From: Bradyrhizobium prioriisuperbiae
GTDB taxonomy: Bacteria; Pseudomonadota; Alphaproteobacteria; Rhizobiales; Xanthobacteraceae
NCBI RefSeq assembly: GCF_032397745.1
Contig: NZ_CP135921.1
Location: forward strand, 8,792,501-8,856,500
Reading direction: 5' to 3'
DNA length: 64,000 nucleotides
The notes under the pieces were generated by a model that saw only the letters and a program-made list of their open reading frames with translations, was not told where the DNA came from and made no database searches. The translations under genes were made by a program, and so were the position numbers. Positions 7,463 through 16,682 of this stretch are shown here, in pieces (positions within the stretch are counted from its first letter, which is position 1; each line of letters begins with the position of its first letter).

Positions 7463-8804
7463 CGGCCGCCTCCCCTGTCGCATGCTGCAGCAGCCGCCGC
7501 CATTCGCGGTAACCGGAATGGAAATTGGTTTCGCCGCCGAAGCCGGGCTTGCCGAAGGCGTAATCGACCGGGGAGATGCCGAGTTCGCTGACATGATCGC
7601 CGGGCAGGCCAATGCCGGGATCGAGACCGCGCAAATGCCCGAGCGTGTCGCCGGCCTGAGCCGCATAGCCGGTCTGGCAGAATTCGTACATCACGTTGTC
7701 GTCGGAGGTGGCGAGCCCGCTCGGATTGAAGAAGTCCTCATAGGCGCGGATGCGAAAGCGGCGCGCAGCCGGACTCTCGCCCACCGGCGCCAGGCAATGC
7801 GACGTCATCTCGGTCTTGTCCGCCGACAGCGGCCGCCAGGTGCGCAGTTGCGCCGAACTGATATCGATGATCTGCAGATTGGGGAAAATGGTCAGGTTGC
7901 GCTGGCGCAGCATCCATTTCAGCCTGGTGTCGCCGACCCGTGCCTTCACCTCGGCGAGGCCGTCAGGATCGGAGGCCAGCGCCCGCCCGTAACGCATCTG
8001 CCGCTTGATCGACCAGTTGACGGCGTGGCCGTTGCTGAAATTGAAGCTTCCCTGCCCCTCGACCTCGTCCGCACGCTCCGACGTGAACCCGGTGGCATCG
8101 CCGGATTTGGTCCGCTGCGCCAGGATGTCGACGTAGGAACTGTGCGTGGAATTGAAATGGTAATAGTCGAGCCCGTTCTCGAACTGCAGTTTCCAGTTGG
8201 CATCGAAAGTGTAAGTGATGTCGCCGGGAACGAATTCGAGCTGCCCCACCGGGCTCTGGTCGGCCACGAGGTCGATGAAGGCGCGGGCGTCGCCGAGGTA
8301 ATCGGACAGCGACGGCACGTCGGCCGACAGGCTCGCGAAGATGAGACCACGGTAGCTCTCGAGCCGGGCGACCGGGAAGAGATTACGATCCGCGTTGTCG
8401 AAATCAGCCGGATACTGCCCGTCATCCTTGTCGGTGACCGAAATGTTGCGGCCGGCGCTGTCGTAGGCCCAGCCATGATAGCGGCAGACATGAAACTTCT
8501 GCCGCCCCCGCTTGAACGGACAGACCATCGTGGCGCGATGCCGGCAGGTGTTGAGGAAACAGCCGATGTTTCCCTCGCCGTCACGCATCAGCAGCACCGG
8601 CTGCCGGCCGATGAATGTGGTGATGTAGTCATGCGGCCGGGGAATCTGCGTTTCGAGGCCGACAAACGACCATGTCGCCTCGAAGATGTGCTTCATCTCC
8701 AGATCGAAGATGTCCGGATCCGTGAAGGCGCTTCTGGAAACATGGAAGGCCTTGTCGGACGGACGGTCGTCGATCAGACCATCCAGAGGCGTGTGCACGT
8801 TCAT
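7455..8804 (-). CDS. Ring-hydroxylating dioxygenase large (alpha) subunit
   Basis: This 449-residue terminal oxygenase has Rieske ligands C87/H89 (CRH) and C107/H110 (CRYHGW). The mononuclear-iron site follows the N-x-x-D-x-x-H-x4-H pattern (N210, D213, H216, H221). It should dihydroxylate, or otherwise oxygenate, an aromatic substrate. The ATG at 8804 follows GAGGAG. The gene is preceded by a Bug-type binding protein and followed by the beta subunit and ferredoxin, giving an uptake-plus-attack order. Overall character is closest to the benzoate/toluate/anilide group, but the substrate cannot be assigned. Confidence 0.93.
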   Translation of the reverse strand: MNVHTPLDGLIDDRPSDKAFHVSRSAFTDPDIFDLEMKHIFEATWSFVGLETQIPRPHDYITTFIGRQPVLLMRDGEGNIGCFLNTCRHRATMVCPFKRGRQKFHVCRYHGWAYDSAGRNISVTDKDDGQYPADFDNADRNLFPVARLESYRGLIFASLSADVPSLSDYLGDARAFIDLVADQSPVGQLEFVPGDITYTFDANWKLQFENGLDYYHFNSTHSSYVDILAQRTKSGDATGFTSERADEVEGQGSFNFSNGHAVNWSIKRQMRYGRALASDPDGLAEVKARVGDTRLKWMLRQRNLTIFPNLQIIDISSAQLRTWRPLSADKTEMTSHCLAPVGESPAARRFRIRAYEDFFNPSGLATSDDNVMYEFCQTGYAAQAGDTLGHLRGLDPGIGLPGDHVSELGISPVDYAFGKPGFGGETNFHSGYREWRRLLQHATGEAADA

Positions 8805-8845
8805 CTGACGCTCCTCACAGGGTGCTCGCAAATCCAGTCACCACA

Positions 8846-9820
8846 TCAGTTCAGGTGGATGTTGGCGGCGGAGGCGATGGTCTTCCATTTGCCGATCTCG
8901 CCGGCCACGAATTGATCGAACGCCTGCGGCGTGGAGCCGACCGGCTGCATGCCGAACGTTTCCGCCTTGGCCGCGAACGCCGGCGACTTGACGAAGGCGA
9001 TGAGATCATCCGACAGCGCCTTGACCAGCGGATCGGGCGTCCTGGCCGCGACCACCAGCCCGAACATCGAATTCGCTTCGTAACCGGGATAGGTCTCGGC
9101 GATGCAGGCGTATTGCGGCGCGTTGGGAATGCGGGTGGCGTTGGTGACGCCGAGCACCTTGATGGTCTTTTCCCGCACATGCTGTTGCACCGAGTGCCAG
9201 ACGTCGAACATCAGCGGCACGCGGTTGGCCAAAACATCGGTGAGCGCATTGGCGCTGCCGTTATACGGCACGTGCAGCATCTTGATGTCGGCCGTCTTCT
9301 GCAGCAGTTCCGCGGCCATGTGGGTTGCGGTGGCCGGCCCCGGCGTCGCGTAGGCCAGCGGCTCCTTTTGCGCGCGCGCAACCTTGACCAGGCCGGGAAT
9401 GTCGTCGGCCGGGAATGACGGATTGGCCACCACCACCATGTGCGCTTCGGCCAATTGAGTAAGCCCGCGCAGGTCGCGCTGGGTGTCGAACGGCATCTGG
9501 TCGCGCACCGCCGGGTTGATGACATAGGCGGTGATGACCATGCCGATGGTGTGGCCATCAGGCACCGACTTCGCCACCGCATCGGTGCCGAGCAGCGTGC
9601 CCGCGCCGGGCCTGTTCTCGACGATGACCGGCATCGACCATTTCGCCGCCATCGCCTCGCCGATGATGCGAGCAATGACGTCGGTCGGCCCACCGGCCGT
9701 GAACGGCACGATGAGGCGGACATTGTGCGAGGGAAACTTGTCCTGCGCCGAGGCCTGGGCGCCATAGCCCATCACGGCAAACGCAGACGTTGCGGCGAGA
9801 AACCGCCGGCGGTCGATCAT
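8846..9820 (-). CDS. TctC/Bug-family substrate-binding protein with Tat signal
   Basis: The 324-residue protein starts MIDRRRFLAATSAFAVMG, a twin-arginine export signal ending near ASAQ. It continues with VRLIVPFTAGGPTDVIAR and VIVENRPGAGTLLG, both Bug/TctC hallmarks. It should bind a carboxylate or aromatic acid in the periplasm. The ATG at 9820 follows an AGGGAGGAC ribosome-binding site. It heads the minus-strand dioxygenase series and is divergent from a MarR regulator. No TctAB permease is encoded nearby, so the membrane partner must be elsewhere. Confidence 0.92.
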   Translation of the reverse strand: MIDRRRFLAATSAFAVMGYGAQASAQDKFPSHNVRLIVPFTAGGPTDVIARIIGEAMAAKWSMPVIVENRPGAGTLLGTDAVAKSVPDGHTIGMVITAYVINPAVRDQMPFDTQRDLRGLTQLAEAHMVVVANPSFPADDIPGLVKVARAQKEPLAYATPGPATATHMAAELLQKTADIKMLHVPYNGSANALTDVLANRVPLMFDVWHSVQQHVREKTIKVLGVTNATRIPNAPQYACIAETYPGYEANSMFGLVVAARTPDPLVKALSDDLIAFVKSPAFAAKAETFGMQPVGSTPQAFDQFVAGEIGKWKTIASAANIHLN

Positions 9821-9910
9821 GGTGTCCTCCCTTTGGATCTTGTCGGGCTTCTTGCGAGCCTTGCGAGACTGATGCGCGGTCCCCTTGCCGGCGACCTCAT
9901 GAAGGACACT

Positions 9911-9930
9911 ATAGTTGTTTTTACACCTAT
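9911..9930. promoter_or_regulatory. Candidate MarR operator
   Basis: An imperfect palindrome of two 8-base arms (ATAGTTGT and ACACCTAT, 7 of 8 paired) is separated by TTTT in the AT-rich centre of the 185-base gap between the Bug gene and the divergent MarR gene. Size and symmetry fit a MarR dimer site. The left end also reads as a possible -10 element (TATAGT). Confidence 0.55.
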
Positions 9931-10005
9931 TGCAACGGGAGGCGCATGGGCGCTGCCGGGCCGATCCGTGCTTAATGACGGAGAAGATTCGCCAGAGGTA
10001 TCGGA

Positions 10006-10563
10006 ATGGAGAAAACCAGGAAGGCGACGTCGGGGACCGGCAGCACGCCGGTGCCGCAAGCCATCGACTTCGAGCGCTACGTGCCGACCGTGGTGTCACG
10101 GTTGTCGATGAAGCTGCGCGCCTCGGCCAAGGATTATTTCCAGGACAGCTACGGCATCACCCTGCTCGACTGGCGCATCATGTCCTTCATCGCGGCGGAA
10201 GGCCCTTCCAGCGCCTACGACATCTGGACGCTGGGTACGCTCGACAAGGCCGCGGTCAGCCGGGCGCTGCGCATCCTCGCCGAGCGCGGCCTGATCGCCA
10301 TTCGCAACGACAGGAAAAGCGCCCGCCGGCGCTCCACGGTGGCGCTGACAAAGGCCGGCCGCCAGCTGCACGATCGCTCCTTCGACGAAATCGTGCTGCG
10401 GCACCAGCGCCTGGTCGGTGGGCTGACCCGCGAGCAGATCGACGCCTTCATCTGGACCGCGCAGCATCTGGAAGGCCGCATCGCGTTGATGGCGAAGGAC
10501 ACCGAGCCGCCGCTGTCGACGTTCAAACCGACCAAGGCTGCGTTTTCCGACGAGGTCAAATAG
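10006..10563 (+). CDS. MarR-family transcriptional regulator
   Basis: The 185-residue protein has a winged-helix core: ITLLDWRIMSFIA, then LDKAAVSRALRILAERGLI as the recognition region, and a wing with KSARRRSTVALTKAGR. It is divergent from the Bug-dioxygenase series, with a MarR-sized palindrome between the two (9911-9930). It is most likely a repressor of that catabolic operon, relieved by the aromatic substrate or a CoA thioester. The ligand is unknown. Confidence 0.9.
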   Translation: MEKTRKATSGTGSTPVPQAIDFERYVPTVVSRLSMKLRASAKDYFQDSYGITLLDWRIMSFIAAEGPSSAYDIWTLGTLDKAAVSRALRILAERGLIAIRNDRKSARRRSTVALTKAGRQLHDRSFDEIVLRHQRLVGGLTREQIDAFIWTAQHLEGRIALMAKDTEPPLSTFKPTKAAFSDEVK

Positions 10564-10712
10564 CTGCGATCCGGGCGTAACGAACGGCCACAATCCATTG
10601 CAACCCAGCCATCTGGGAAAGTGATACGGGGCATCCCGAATATCGATTTGATCGCGCGAAAGCTTCGGGCTACCCCAAAGGGGCAGTTTTGCAACGCGGA
10701 GCAGACGAGAAC

Positions 10713-11945
10713 GTGACCACGCCCGATCAATCCCAACGCGCGATGCGGCCCGTGACGATCGCCATCGCAGGCGCCGTGTCGCTCGCGACCATCATGGGTA
10801 TCGGCCGGTTTGCGTTCACGCCGGTGCTGCCGATGATGCTGGCGGACGGCGTCATCGACCTCAAGCAGGGCAGTTGGCTTGCGACCATCAACCTGATCGG
10901 CTATCTGCTCGGTGCGCTCGGCTGCATCGTGTTGCCGTCGTTTCTTGCGAGCCGGAAGCGGCTGCGCATCTCCAGTGCCGGGATCATCCGTTGCGGCCTG
11001 TCGGTGACAGCGCTGCTGACGCTGGCGATGGCCTTCCCGCTCCCCATGCTTTGGCCGGCCTTGCGATTTCTGGCCGGCGTCGCCACTGCGATCACCCTGA
11101 TCTACACCGCCGGCTGGTGCCTGGCCCGGCTGGCACGTGCGGGGCAGCCCGCGCTGGGAGGCATCATCTTCACCGGGCCTGGCGTCGGCATCGTGCTCTC
11201 GGGCATCGTCGCCAGCGCGGCGACATCCCTCAAGCTCTCCTCGTTCGGCGCGTGGCTGGTGTTCGGCGGCCTCGCCGCTGTCATGACCGCGCTGACCTGG
11301 CGCATCTTCCAGGACGACGGCGGCGCGCCGGTGCCGGCCGCGGCAGCACCGGTGGCACGCGGCGGCTGGAACGCCGAGCAATGGATCTTTGCGCTGGCCT
11401 ATGGGCTCGCCGGCTTCGGCTACATCATCACGGCGACATTCATGCCGGTGATCGCCCGCGAAGCGCTGGGCGCATCGCCCTGGATCGACCTGTTCTGGCC
11501 GATCTTCGGCCTCGCCATCATCTGCGGCGCGCTGCTGGCAAGCCGGATCCCGCACCATATCGACCTGCGTTACCTCCTGATCGGCAGCTACATCGTGCAG
11601 GCTATGGGTGTGCTGATGTCGCTGCTGTGGCCGACGGTTGCCGGCTTCGTGCTCAGCAGCATCCTGGTCGGCCTGCCGTTCACCGGCATCACCCACTTCA
11701 CCATGCAGGAAGCACGTCGCCTCAGTCCCCACGGGGCGACAAGCTTCATGGCGCTGCTGACCGCTGCTTATGGCATCGGACAAATCGCGGGACCGCCGCT
11801 GGTCGGCGTTCTGCTTAATCACACGCCAACCCATGCCGCCGGTTTCACGCTGGCGCTGCAAACCGCTGTCGTGAGCCTGGTCGTGGGCTCGCTGCTCTAC
11901 GCGTTCAAGATTCGCAGTTACCCCCTCGCTCAAACCGGAGGATAA
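10713..11945 (+). CDS. MFS transporter (YbfB/YjiJ-like)
   Basis: This is a 410-residue protein with about 12 hydrophobic segments and no large extramembrane domain. Its beginning (GIGRFAFTPVLPMML) matches the YbfB/YjiJ branch of the major facilitator superfamily. Start is uncertain: the GTG at 10713 has GGAG 11 bases upstream, an ATG at 10743 is also possible, and a TTG at 10689 gives the longest frame. The nitronate monooxygenase begins 4 bases after the stop, so the two genes form an operon. The transported substrate is unknown. Confidence 0.82.
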   Translation: MTTPDQSQRAMRPVTIAIAGAVSLATIMGIGRFAFTPVLPMMLADGVIDLKQGSWLATINLIGYLLGALGCIVLPSFLASRKRLRISSAGIIRCGLSVTALLTLAMAFPLPMLWPALRFLAGVATAITLIYTAGWCLARLARAGQPALGGIIFTGPGVGIVLSGIVASAATSLKLSSFGAWLVFGGLAAVMTALTWRIFQDDGGAPVPAAAAPVARGGWNAEQWIFALAYGLAGFGYIITATFMPVIAREALGASPWIDLFWPIFGLAIICGALLASRIPHHIDLRYLLIGSYIVQAMGVLMSLLWPTVAGFVLSSILVGLPFTGITHFTMQEARRLSPHGATSFMALLTAAYGIGQIAGPPLVGVLLNHTPTHAAGFTLALQTAVVSLVVGSLLYAFKIRSYPLAQTGG

Positions 11946-11949
11946 TCAC

Positions 11950-13023
11950 ATGTGGCCGGACCGCCGATTACAGGACCTGCTGGGCATCGAATTGCCGATC
12001 CTGCTCGCGCCAATGGCAGGCGTGGTGTACGCCGATCTCGCGGTGGTGGTGGCGGAAGCCGGCGGTCTCGGAGCCTTGCCGTGCGCCATGTTCAGCCTGG
12101 AGCAGGCGCGCGCCGAGTTCTGCGCGATCCGCAAACGGACATCAAAGCCGATCAATCTCAACTTCTTCTGCCACCAGCCGCCGCAGATCGACCAGGCCCG
12201 CGAAGCCAGATGGCGCGAACGCCTGAAAACTTACTATGACGAACTCGGCATCGCGCCGGACACGCCGATCCCGACCTCCAACCGCACGCCGTTCGACGCC
12301 GCGTTCTGCGAACTGGTGGAACAAATCAAGCCGGAAGTTGTCAGCTTTCATTTCGGACTGCCGGAGCCTGAGCTGGTCAAGCGCGTCAAGCAGGCCGGCT
12401 GCAAACTGATCTCGTCCGCGAGCACTGTGGACGAAGCGATCTGGCTGGAAGCTCACGGCTGCGACGCGGTGATCGCGCAGGGATCCGAGGCCGGCGGCCA
12501 CCGCGCCATGTTCCTGACTGACGATGTCGCCACCCAGATCGGAACCATGGCGTTGCTGCCGCAGGTGGTCGATGCGGTGAAGGTGCCCGTCATCGCCGCC
12601 GGCGCGATCACCGACGCGCGCGGCATCGTGGCTGCGTTTGCGCTGGGCGCCTCAGCAGTGCAGATCGGCACCGCCTACATGTTCTGTCCGGAAGCAAAGA
12701 TCGCGGCTCCGCACCGGCAGGTGCTGAGGGACGCAAGAAACCATCCGACCGCGATCACCAATCTGTTCACCGGACGTCCCGCACGCAGCTTCGTCAACCG
12801 CGTGATGCGCGAAGTCGGTCCACTGTCCGATCTTGCCCCGCAATTTCCGCTTGCCGGCGGCGCGCTGATGCCGCTGCGGGCGAAGTCCGAGCCGCAGGGC
12901 TCCGGAGATTTCATGTCGCTGTGGTCGGGACAAGCCGCAGCGCTGGCCCGCGAGATGCCGGCGGGTGAGTTGACGACGACGCTGATTGCCGAGGCAAAGG
13001 CGCTGACGAAGCGTCTGGCATGA
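11950..13023 (+). CDS. Nitronate monooxygenase family FMN enzyme
   Basis: The 357-residue TIM-barrel protein starts with the conserved IELPILLAPMAGVVYADLAV segment. It contains GCDAVIAQGSEAGGH, the FMN-phosphate and catalytic-histidine region of the nitronate monooxygenase (2-nitropropane dioxygenase-like) family, and later LGASAVQIGTAYMF. Members oxidise propionate 3-nitronate or alkyl nitronates; some relatives are FMN enoyl reductases. The ATG follows GGAGG that overlaps the end of the MFS gene. Together the two may import and detoxify or use a nitro compound; this is inference. Confidence 0.85.
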   Translation: MWPDRRLQDLLGIELPILLAPMAGVVYADLAVVVAEAGGLGALPCAMFSLEQARAEFCAIRKRTSKPINLNFFCHQPPQIDQAREARWRERLKTYYDELGIAPDTPIPTSNRTPFDAAFCELVEQIKPEVVSFHFGLPEPELVKRVKQAGCKLISSASTVDEAIWLEAHGCDAVIAQGSEAGGHRAMFLTDDVATQIGTMALLPQVVDAVKVPVIAAGAITDARGIVAAFALGASAVQIGTAYMFCPEAKIAAPHRQVLRDARNHPTAITNLFTGRPARSFVNRVMREVGPLSDLAPQFPLAGGALMPLRAKSEPQGSGDFMSLWSGQAAALAREMPAGELTTTLIAEAKALTKRLA

Positions 13024-13038
13024 AAGCGCGCGGCACTT

Positions 13039-14025
13039 TCAACGCGGCATCCGCGTAATCGCGGCGCGCACCGCCGCCAGCGGCGCGCTGTCGTCGAAGT
13101 CGACCTCGCCATCACGCACGCGCACGCCGAGATCGCGCCAGAGTCCCTCGAGGTCGGGCGCCACCGGCTTGCCGCCCATCTCGTCGTGAAGCCTGCTCAA
13201 CACATCCAGGCCGACCGCCTTGTCGGCGGTCGCAAGAATGCGCTGGAGCGGCCAATCGACTTCGTGGCTGCCGCCGGCAGCAAGGACGCCGCGCATGGCG
13301 TCCTGCAAACCCAGCCTGTTGTCGGTTCGTTTGCGAATTTCGATGTCGGCCAGCAGACAGAACATCGCGCCGCCCCAGTATTTGCGGCCCCAGGTCCCGG
13401 TATTGTCCAACCCCTGATCGCCGGCCCGTGGCAAGCCCTTCGGCATGTCGCGCACCATCGCCCCCCAAATCTCCTTGGCGGTAAGGTCACCGGACTGAAC
13501 CCGCGCCACCGGCTCGATATAAACCGCAAGCCCTTCGGACAGCCAGGTATTGCGCTCGTCCACATCGGGCAGGGCCGTGTGCACCATCTCGTGCACCAGC
13601 ACCCAATCGCGCCTGAGGGCCTCTTCGGTCGCGTCACGCCCGAACGGAATGCGGATGGCGGCACCGCGGTAGCCCCACGTCGTCCCGCCCATCACGCCGC
13701 GGCCGTCCACGGGCACCAGCAAAAGCCTGAGCGATCGGACCGGAAAGCGGCCGTAATAGGTCGACGCGGCTTGTGCCGACGTCCGCACCCAGCCGAGAAT
13801 GGTCTCCTTCGGCAGAGCGAGAGCACCGGGCGCGAAAGCCACGTGGATCACACCGTTCGGAACCACAATGTCGGTCTTGTCCAGGCGATCGAAAGCGTCA
13901 TACGGCATCCTGTCGCCGCGCATGAACTCGGATTGCGCCGCGACGTGTGAGGTCACCACCGCTCCGGTCAGGGCGGCAATGACCCCGACCACCACGAACC
14001 AGCGCGCGATCTTCAGGACCATCAT
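13039..14025 (-). CDS. Exported HExxH zinc metalloprotease-like protein
   Basis: The 328-residue protein has an N-terminal hydrophobic segment (residues 7-30) ending AAQ, so it is exported or anchored. A gluzincin-like zinc site follows: HEMVH (145-149), with WLSEGLAVY supplying a third ligand near E164. The remainder is not recognised. Its start codon overlaps the stop of the creatininase-like gene (ATGA), so it is the last gene of the bufferin operon. A role in processing or degrading bufferin or its leader is possible but speculative. Confidence 0.7.
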   Translation of the reverse strand: MMVLKIARWFVVVGVIAALTGAVVTSHVAAQSEFMRGDRMPYDAFDRLDKTDIVVPNGVIHVAFAPGALALPKETILGWVRTSAQAASTYYGRFPVRSLRLLLVPVDGRGVMGGTTWGYRGAAIRIPFGRDATEEALRRDWVLVHEMVHTALPDVDERNTWLSEGLAVYIEPVARVQSGDLTAKEIWGAMVRDMPKGLPRAGDQGLDNTGTWGRKYWGGAMFCLLADIEIRKRTDNRLGLQDAMRGVLAAGGSHEVDWPLQRILATADKAVGLDVLSRLHDEMGGKPVAPDLEGLWRDLGVRVRDGEVDFDDSAPLAAVRAAITRMPR

Positions 14026-14804
14026 TGGACCACGCGTCCGGCAGTGAAGGGCAGAACCTGCTGTTCGATTGCAGCCGCGATGAAAATGGCGGCCGCCTCG
14101 GCGAGGTCGTCGAGCATAGCCGCCAGCAGCATGTTCCCCTTGGCCGCCGTTGCCAGTGTCGGATCACCGAAGCTGCCGGAGCGGCTGTAATTGTCGGACG
14201 CGGGGTCCGACGGCGTCAGCGCACCAGTCGAGGCACGCGACGACCAGGGACTTGCCTCGGCGCGCGGCATGTCGACGACATCGGGCGCAAGCGCGAGCAT
14301 GATCGATGTCTCCAGTTCGTCGGCATGGCTGCCATATGGCTGTTCGGCAAGCGCCTGCGCCTGGTGCCGATAGCGCGGCCCGTCGTGGATCCTGAGATGC
14401 AGCACCGCGCCGCGATCGAAACCCGACAACGCCCGCGCGATCGGCGCAATGGTGCTGATGCCGGTGTCGACCACCAGGAGCTTGCGGCAGCCGAAGCCGA
14501 GAATGCCGCCGGCGATCTCCCGGATCACGGCCTCGAACGTCGTTTCGGTCAAACTGCTGCTGCCGGCATAGGCGGCGAAAGCGGGATAAGCGCCGTAACT
14601 CACGGTCGGCCAGATGATCGCGCCAAACCGATCGGCCAGCCGATCAGAGAGCCATTCGGCCTGAATCTGATCGGTGTTCATCGGCAAATGGAATCCATGT
14701 TCCTTGGCGCCGGCGCCGACCGGCAAGATCGCCGCCGCACCACTGTCGATGCGCTGGGCGACCTGATCCCAGATCATGCGTGCAATGGCGTTGACCGTGC
14801 TCAC
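14022..14804 (-). CDS. Creatininase-family protein
   Basis: The 260-residue protein has the creatininase/MftE-like signature: AAILPVGAGAKEHGFHLPMNTDQ, where E and H residues bind metal, then NTDQIQAEWL, a central LLVVDTG, and GSHADELETSIMLAL. The family contains creatinine amidohydrolase and the mycofactocin maturation protease MftE, which trims a RiPP precursor. In a bufferin operon, between BufC and a metalloprotease, a peptide-processing role in the style of MftE is attractive but unproven. Confidence 0.82.
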   Translation of the reverse strand: MSTVNAIARMIWDQVAQRIDSGAAAILPVGAGAKEHGFHLPMNTDQIQAEWLSDRLADRFGAIIWPTVSYGAYPAFAAYAGSSSLTETTFEAVIREIAGGILGFGCRKLLVVDTGISTIAPIARALSGFDRGAVLHLRIHDGPRYRHQAQALAEQPYGSHADELETSIMLALAPDVVDMPRAEASPWSSRASTGALTPSDPASDNYSRSGSFGDPTLATAAKGNMLLAAMLDDLAEAAAIFIAAAIEQQVLPFTAGRVVQ

Positions 14805-14846
14805 ATCGAGTTCTCACCGCGGCGGGCATTCAGGACGATACGACGA

Positions 14847-15632
14847 TCACGCAGGCTGCGGCGGCGGTGTCAGAAGCTCCGAGGCGACCCACCCCTGCAG
14901 GTAGCCGGCGCCACGCGCCGCGGCCCCGTCGGGGTCGTCATAGGTCGCGAGCATCGAACACAGCACGCCGAAGGGAAGACCGCCGCTGGCTTCATCCCAC
15001 ATCATCGCTTCCTCGGCGGACAGTTCGCGAAACATTGGCGTAACGCCCTGGCGCCAGACCAGGATGCGCCCCGGCGCGTCAAGGCTAACTGCATCCGGTG
15101 GGGTCTCGTCGTTCTTCAGGGCGAGCCAGACCGCGGCAACGTTGGTCGCGACATCGAGCCGGCAGGACGACGGATGCGGGTGAAACGTCAGGTCGTTCCA
15201 GGCTTCAGGCGCAATGCCGGCGAGATCGGCAAAAACCAGCACAGGCGCATCTTTGGCGTCGAAGGCATCGTTCAGAGCCTTCTCCAGATCAGCGAGTTCC
15301 GCAAGGATCGGGTATTTGCTATAGGGCTCGCTCGCTTTCAAGAATTCCGGAAGCCCCTGAGAAAACCAGCGCAAGTTCGGGCGCTGCGAGGGCTTCGCCG
15401 CCACATAGGCCCTGCCCATTTCGTCGAACATCTCGTCGCCGAGATAGTCGTAAAGCAGCTTGTGGTCGTTGCGCATGGCCTCGACCAGCCGCGAGGCGTA
15501 AGCATGCCTGTAGACGCCGAACAGGACGTCGCGTTTCTCCTTGTCGCTGTCGAGGATTTCGGCAAGGATGGAGTCGTCGTCGGTCAGGATGCCGCGTTGA
15601 AAATCGCTTTGCAGCCGCGCGAAATCGCTCAT
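14847..15632 (-). CDS. bufC: BufC/HvfC-like DUF2063 partner protein
   Basis: The 261-residue protein begins FARLQSDFQRGIL and contains VYRHAYASRLVEAMRNDHK, hallmarks of the DUF2063 N-terminal domain. This is the usual partner of DUF692 (MNIO) enzymes, proposed to bind the precursor peptide and present it for modification. Its start overlaps the BufB stop (ATGA), consistent with tight co-expression. The C-terminal half (about 130-261) is less conserved and holds VWRQGVTPMFRELSAEE. Confidence 0.85.
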   Translation of the reverse strand: MSDFARLQSDFQRGILTDDDSILAEILDSDKEKRDVLFGVYRHAYASRLVEAMRNDHKLLYDYLGDEMFDEMGRAYVAAKPSQRPNLRWFSQGLPEFLKASEPYSKYPILAELADLEKALNDAFDAKDAPVLVFADLAGIAPEAWNDLTFHPHPSSCRLDVATNVAAVWLALKNDETPPDAVSLDAPGRILVWRQGVTPMFRELSAEEAMMWDEASGGLPFGVLCSMLATYDDPDGAAARGAGYLQGWVASELLTPPPQPA

Positions 15633-16555
15633 CCAGCGGGCCTCAAGTCGACGCCCGGCAGAAGCGTTTCCGCCATCTCGCGGGAGCGGCCGACCTCGGC
15701 CACCAGTTCATCGAGCGGCGGAATATTGTCGTCGCGTTCGATCATGGTCGAGACCCTGCCGAAGCGCCGGACCGCCGCGGCATACAGCTCCCAGACTTCA
15801 TCGCACACCGGATGATCGTGGGTGTCGATGATGTGAGTGCCCATATGGCTGTGCCCGGCCATGTGAAACTGAACCACGCGATCCGCCGGGATGCCCTCAA
15901 GGAAGGCATGGGGATCGTAACCGTGATTGAAGGCGCTGACATAGACGTTGTTGACGTCGAACAGCAACCAGCAGCCGGACCGGCGGGACAGTTCGCTGAG
16001 GAACTCCCATTCCGTCATCTCGGAATTGTTGAACTGCACATAGGTGGAGACATTTTCCAGCACGATGGCGCGGCCGAGAAAATCCTGCACCAGCTGAACA
16101 CGGCTGACGACATGGTCGAGGGCTTCGTTGGTGTAGGGTATCGGCAGCAGGTCGTGCAAGTTCTTGCCATGCACGCCGGTCCAGCACAGATGATCGGACA
16201 CCCATTTCGGCTCGACATGCGCGGCGAGATCGCGCAGCCCCTGCAGATATTCGAAATTGGGCGGAGCGGTCGACGCGATCGACAGCGACACGCCGTGCAT
16301 CACCACAGGATAGCGCTCCCGGATCTTGTCCAGAACGCGCAACGGCTGCCCGCCAGGCAGCATGTAATTTTCGCTGATGACCTCGAACCAGTCGATCGGC
16401 GGATGTCCGCTCAGGATCTCGTCATAGTGCTGGGCCCGCAACCCCAGGCCGAATCCAAGGAACGGAGGTTTGTCGGATACCCGCGGACCACCCGGCGGCC
16501 GCGACGCCGGATCGGCGCTCTTGTCCATCGGTGGCATCTTGCTGGAGATGTTCAT
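15629..16555 (-). CDS. bufB: DUF692/MNIO bufferin-maturation enzyme BufB
   Basis: The 308-residue TIM-barrel protein has the DUF692 motif series: GLGLRAQHYDEIL, DWFEVISENYM, HGVSLSI, SDHLCWTG, LENVSTY, LLFDVNNVYVSAFNHG, HMAGHSHMG and DTHDHPV. These carry the His/Asp/Glu ligands of the multinuclear iron cluster. MNIO enzymes oxidatively modify cysteines in precursor peptides; in bufferins they form thiooxazole-type groups that bind copper. Two Cys-rich precursors lie just upstream and BufC overlaps downstream. Confidence 0.92.
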   Translation of the reverse strand: MNISSKMPPMDKSADPASRPPGGPRVSDKPPFLGFGLGLRAQHYDEILSGHPPIDWFEVISENYMLPGGQPLRVLDKIRERYPVVMHGVSLSIASTAPPNFEYLQGLRDLAAHVEPKWVSDHLCWTGVHGKNLHDLLPIPYTNEALDHVVSRVQLVQDFLGRAIVLENVSTYVQFNNSEMTEWEFLSELSRRSGCWLLFDVNNVYVSAFNHGYDPHAFLEGIPADRVVQFHMAGHSHMGTHIIDTHDHPVCDEVWELYAAAVRRFGRVSTMIERDDNIPPLDELVAEVGRSREMAETLLPGVDLRPAG

Positions 16556-16682
16556 GCAGCATCCGATCGCGGATCAATCCAGAGGCACGCCGTCGTTGTC
16601 CGGAGCGCCATCCTATCAGAGAAACCGGAGGCCGGACACCGTCGGCCCAGCCCCCGCTTCGCTTCTCAAACCAAGCCGGCGA

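Noticed and set aside
9915..10580. Long plus-strand frame overlapping the MarR gene
   Set aside because: It is out of frame with the MarR gene, Arg/Ala/Pro-rich and has no domain signal; the MarR frame has clear winged-helix motifs.
10215..11933. Very long minus-strand frame opposite MarR and the MFS carrier
   Set aside because: It is Arg/His/Gln-rich with no motif and spans two well-supported plus-strand genes; typical GC-skew artefact.
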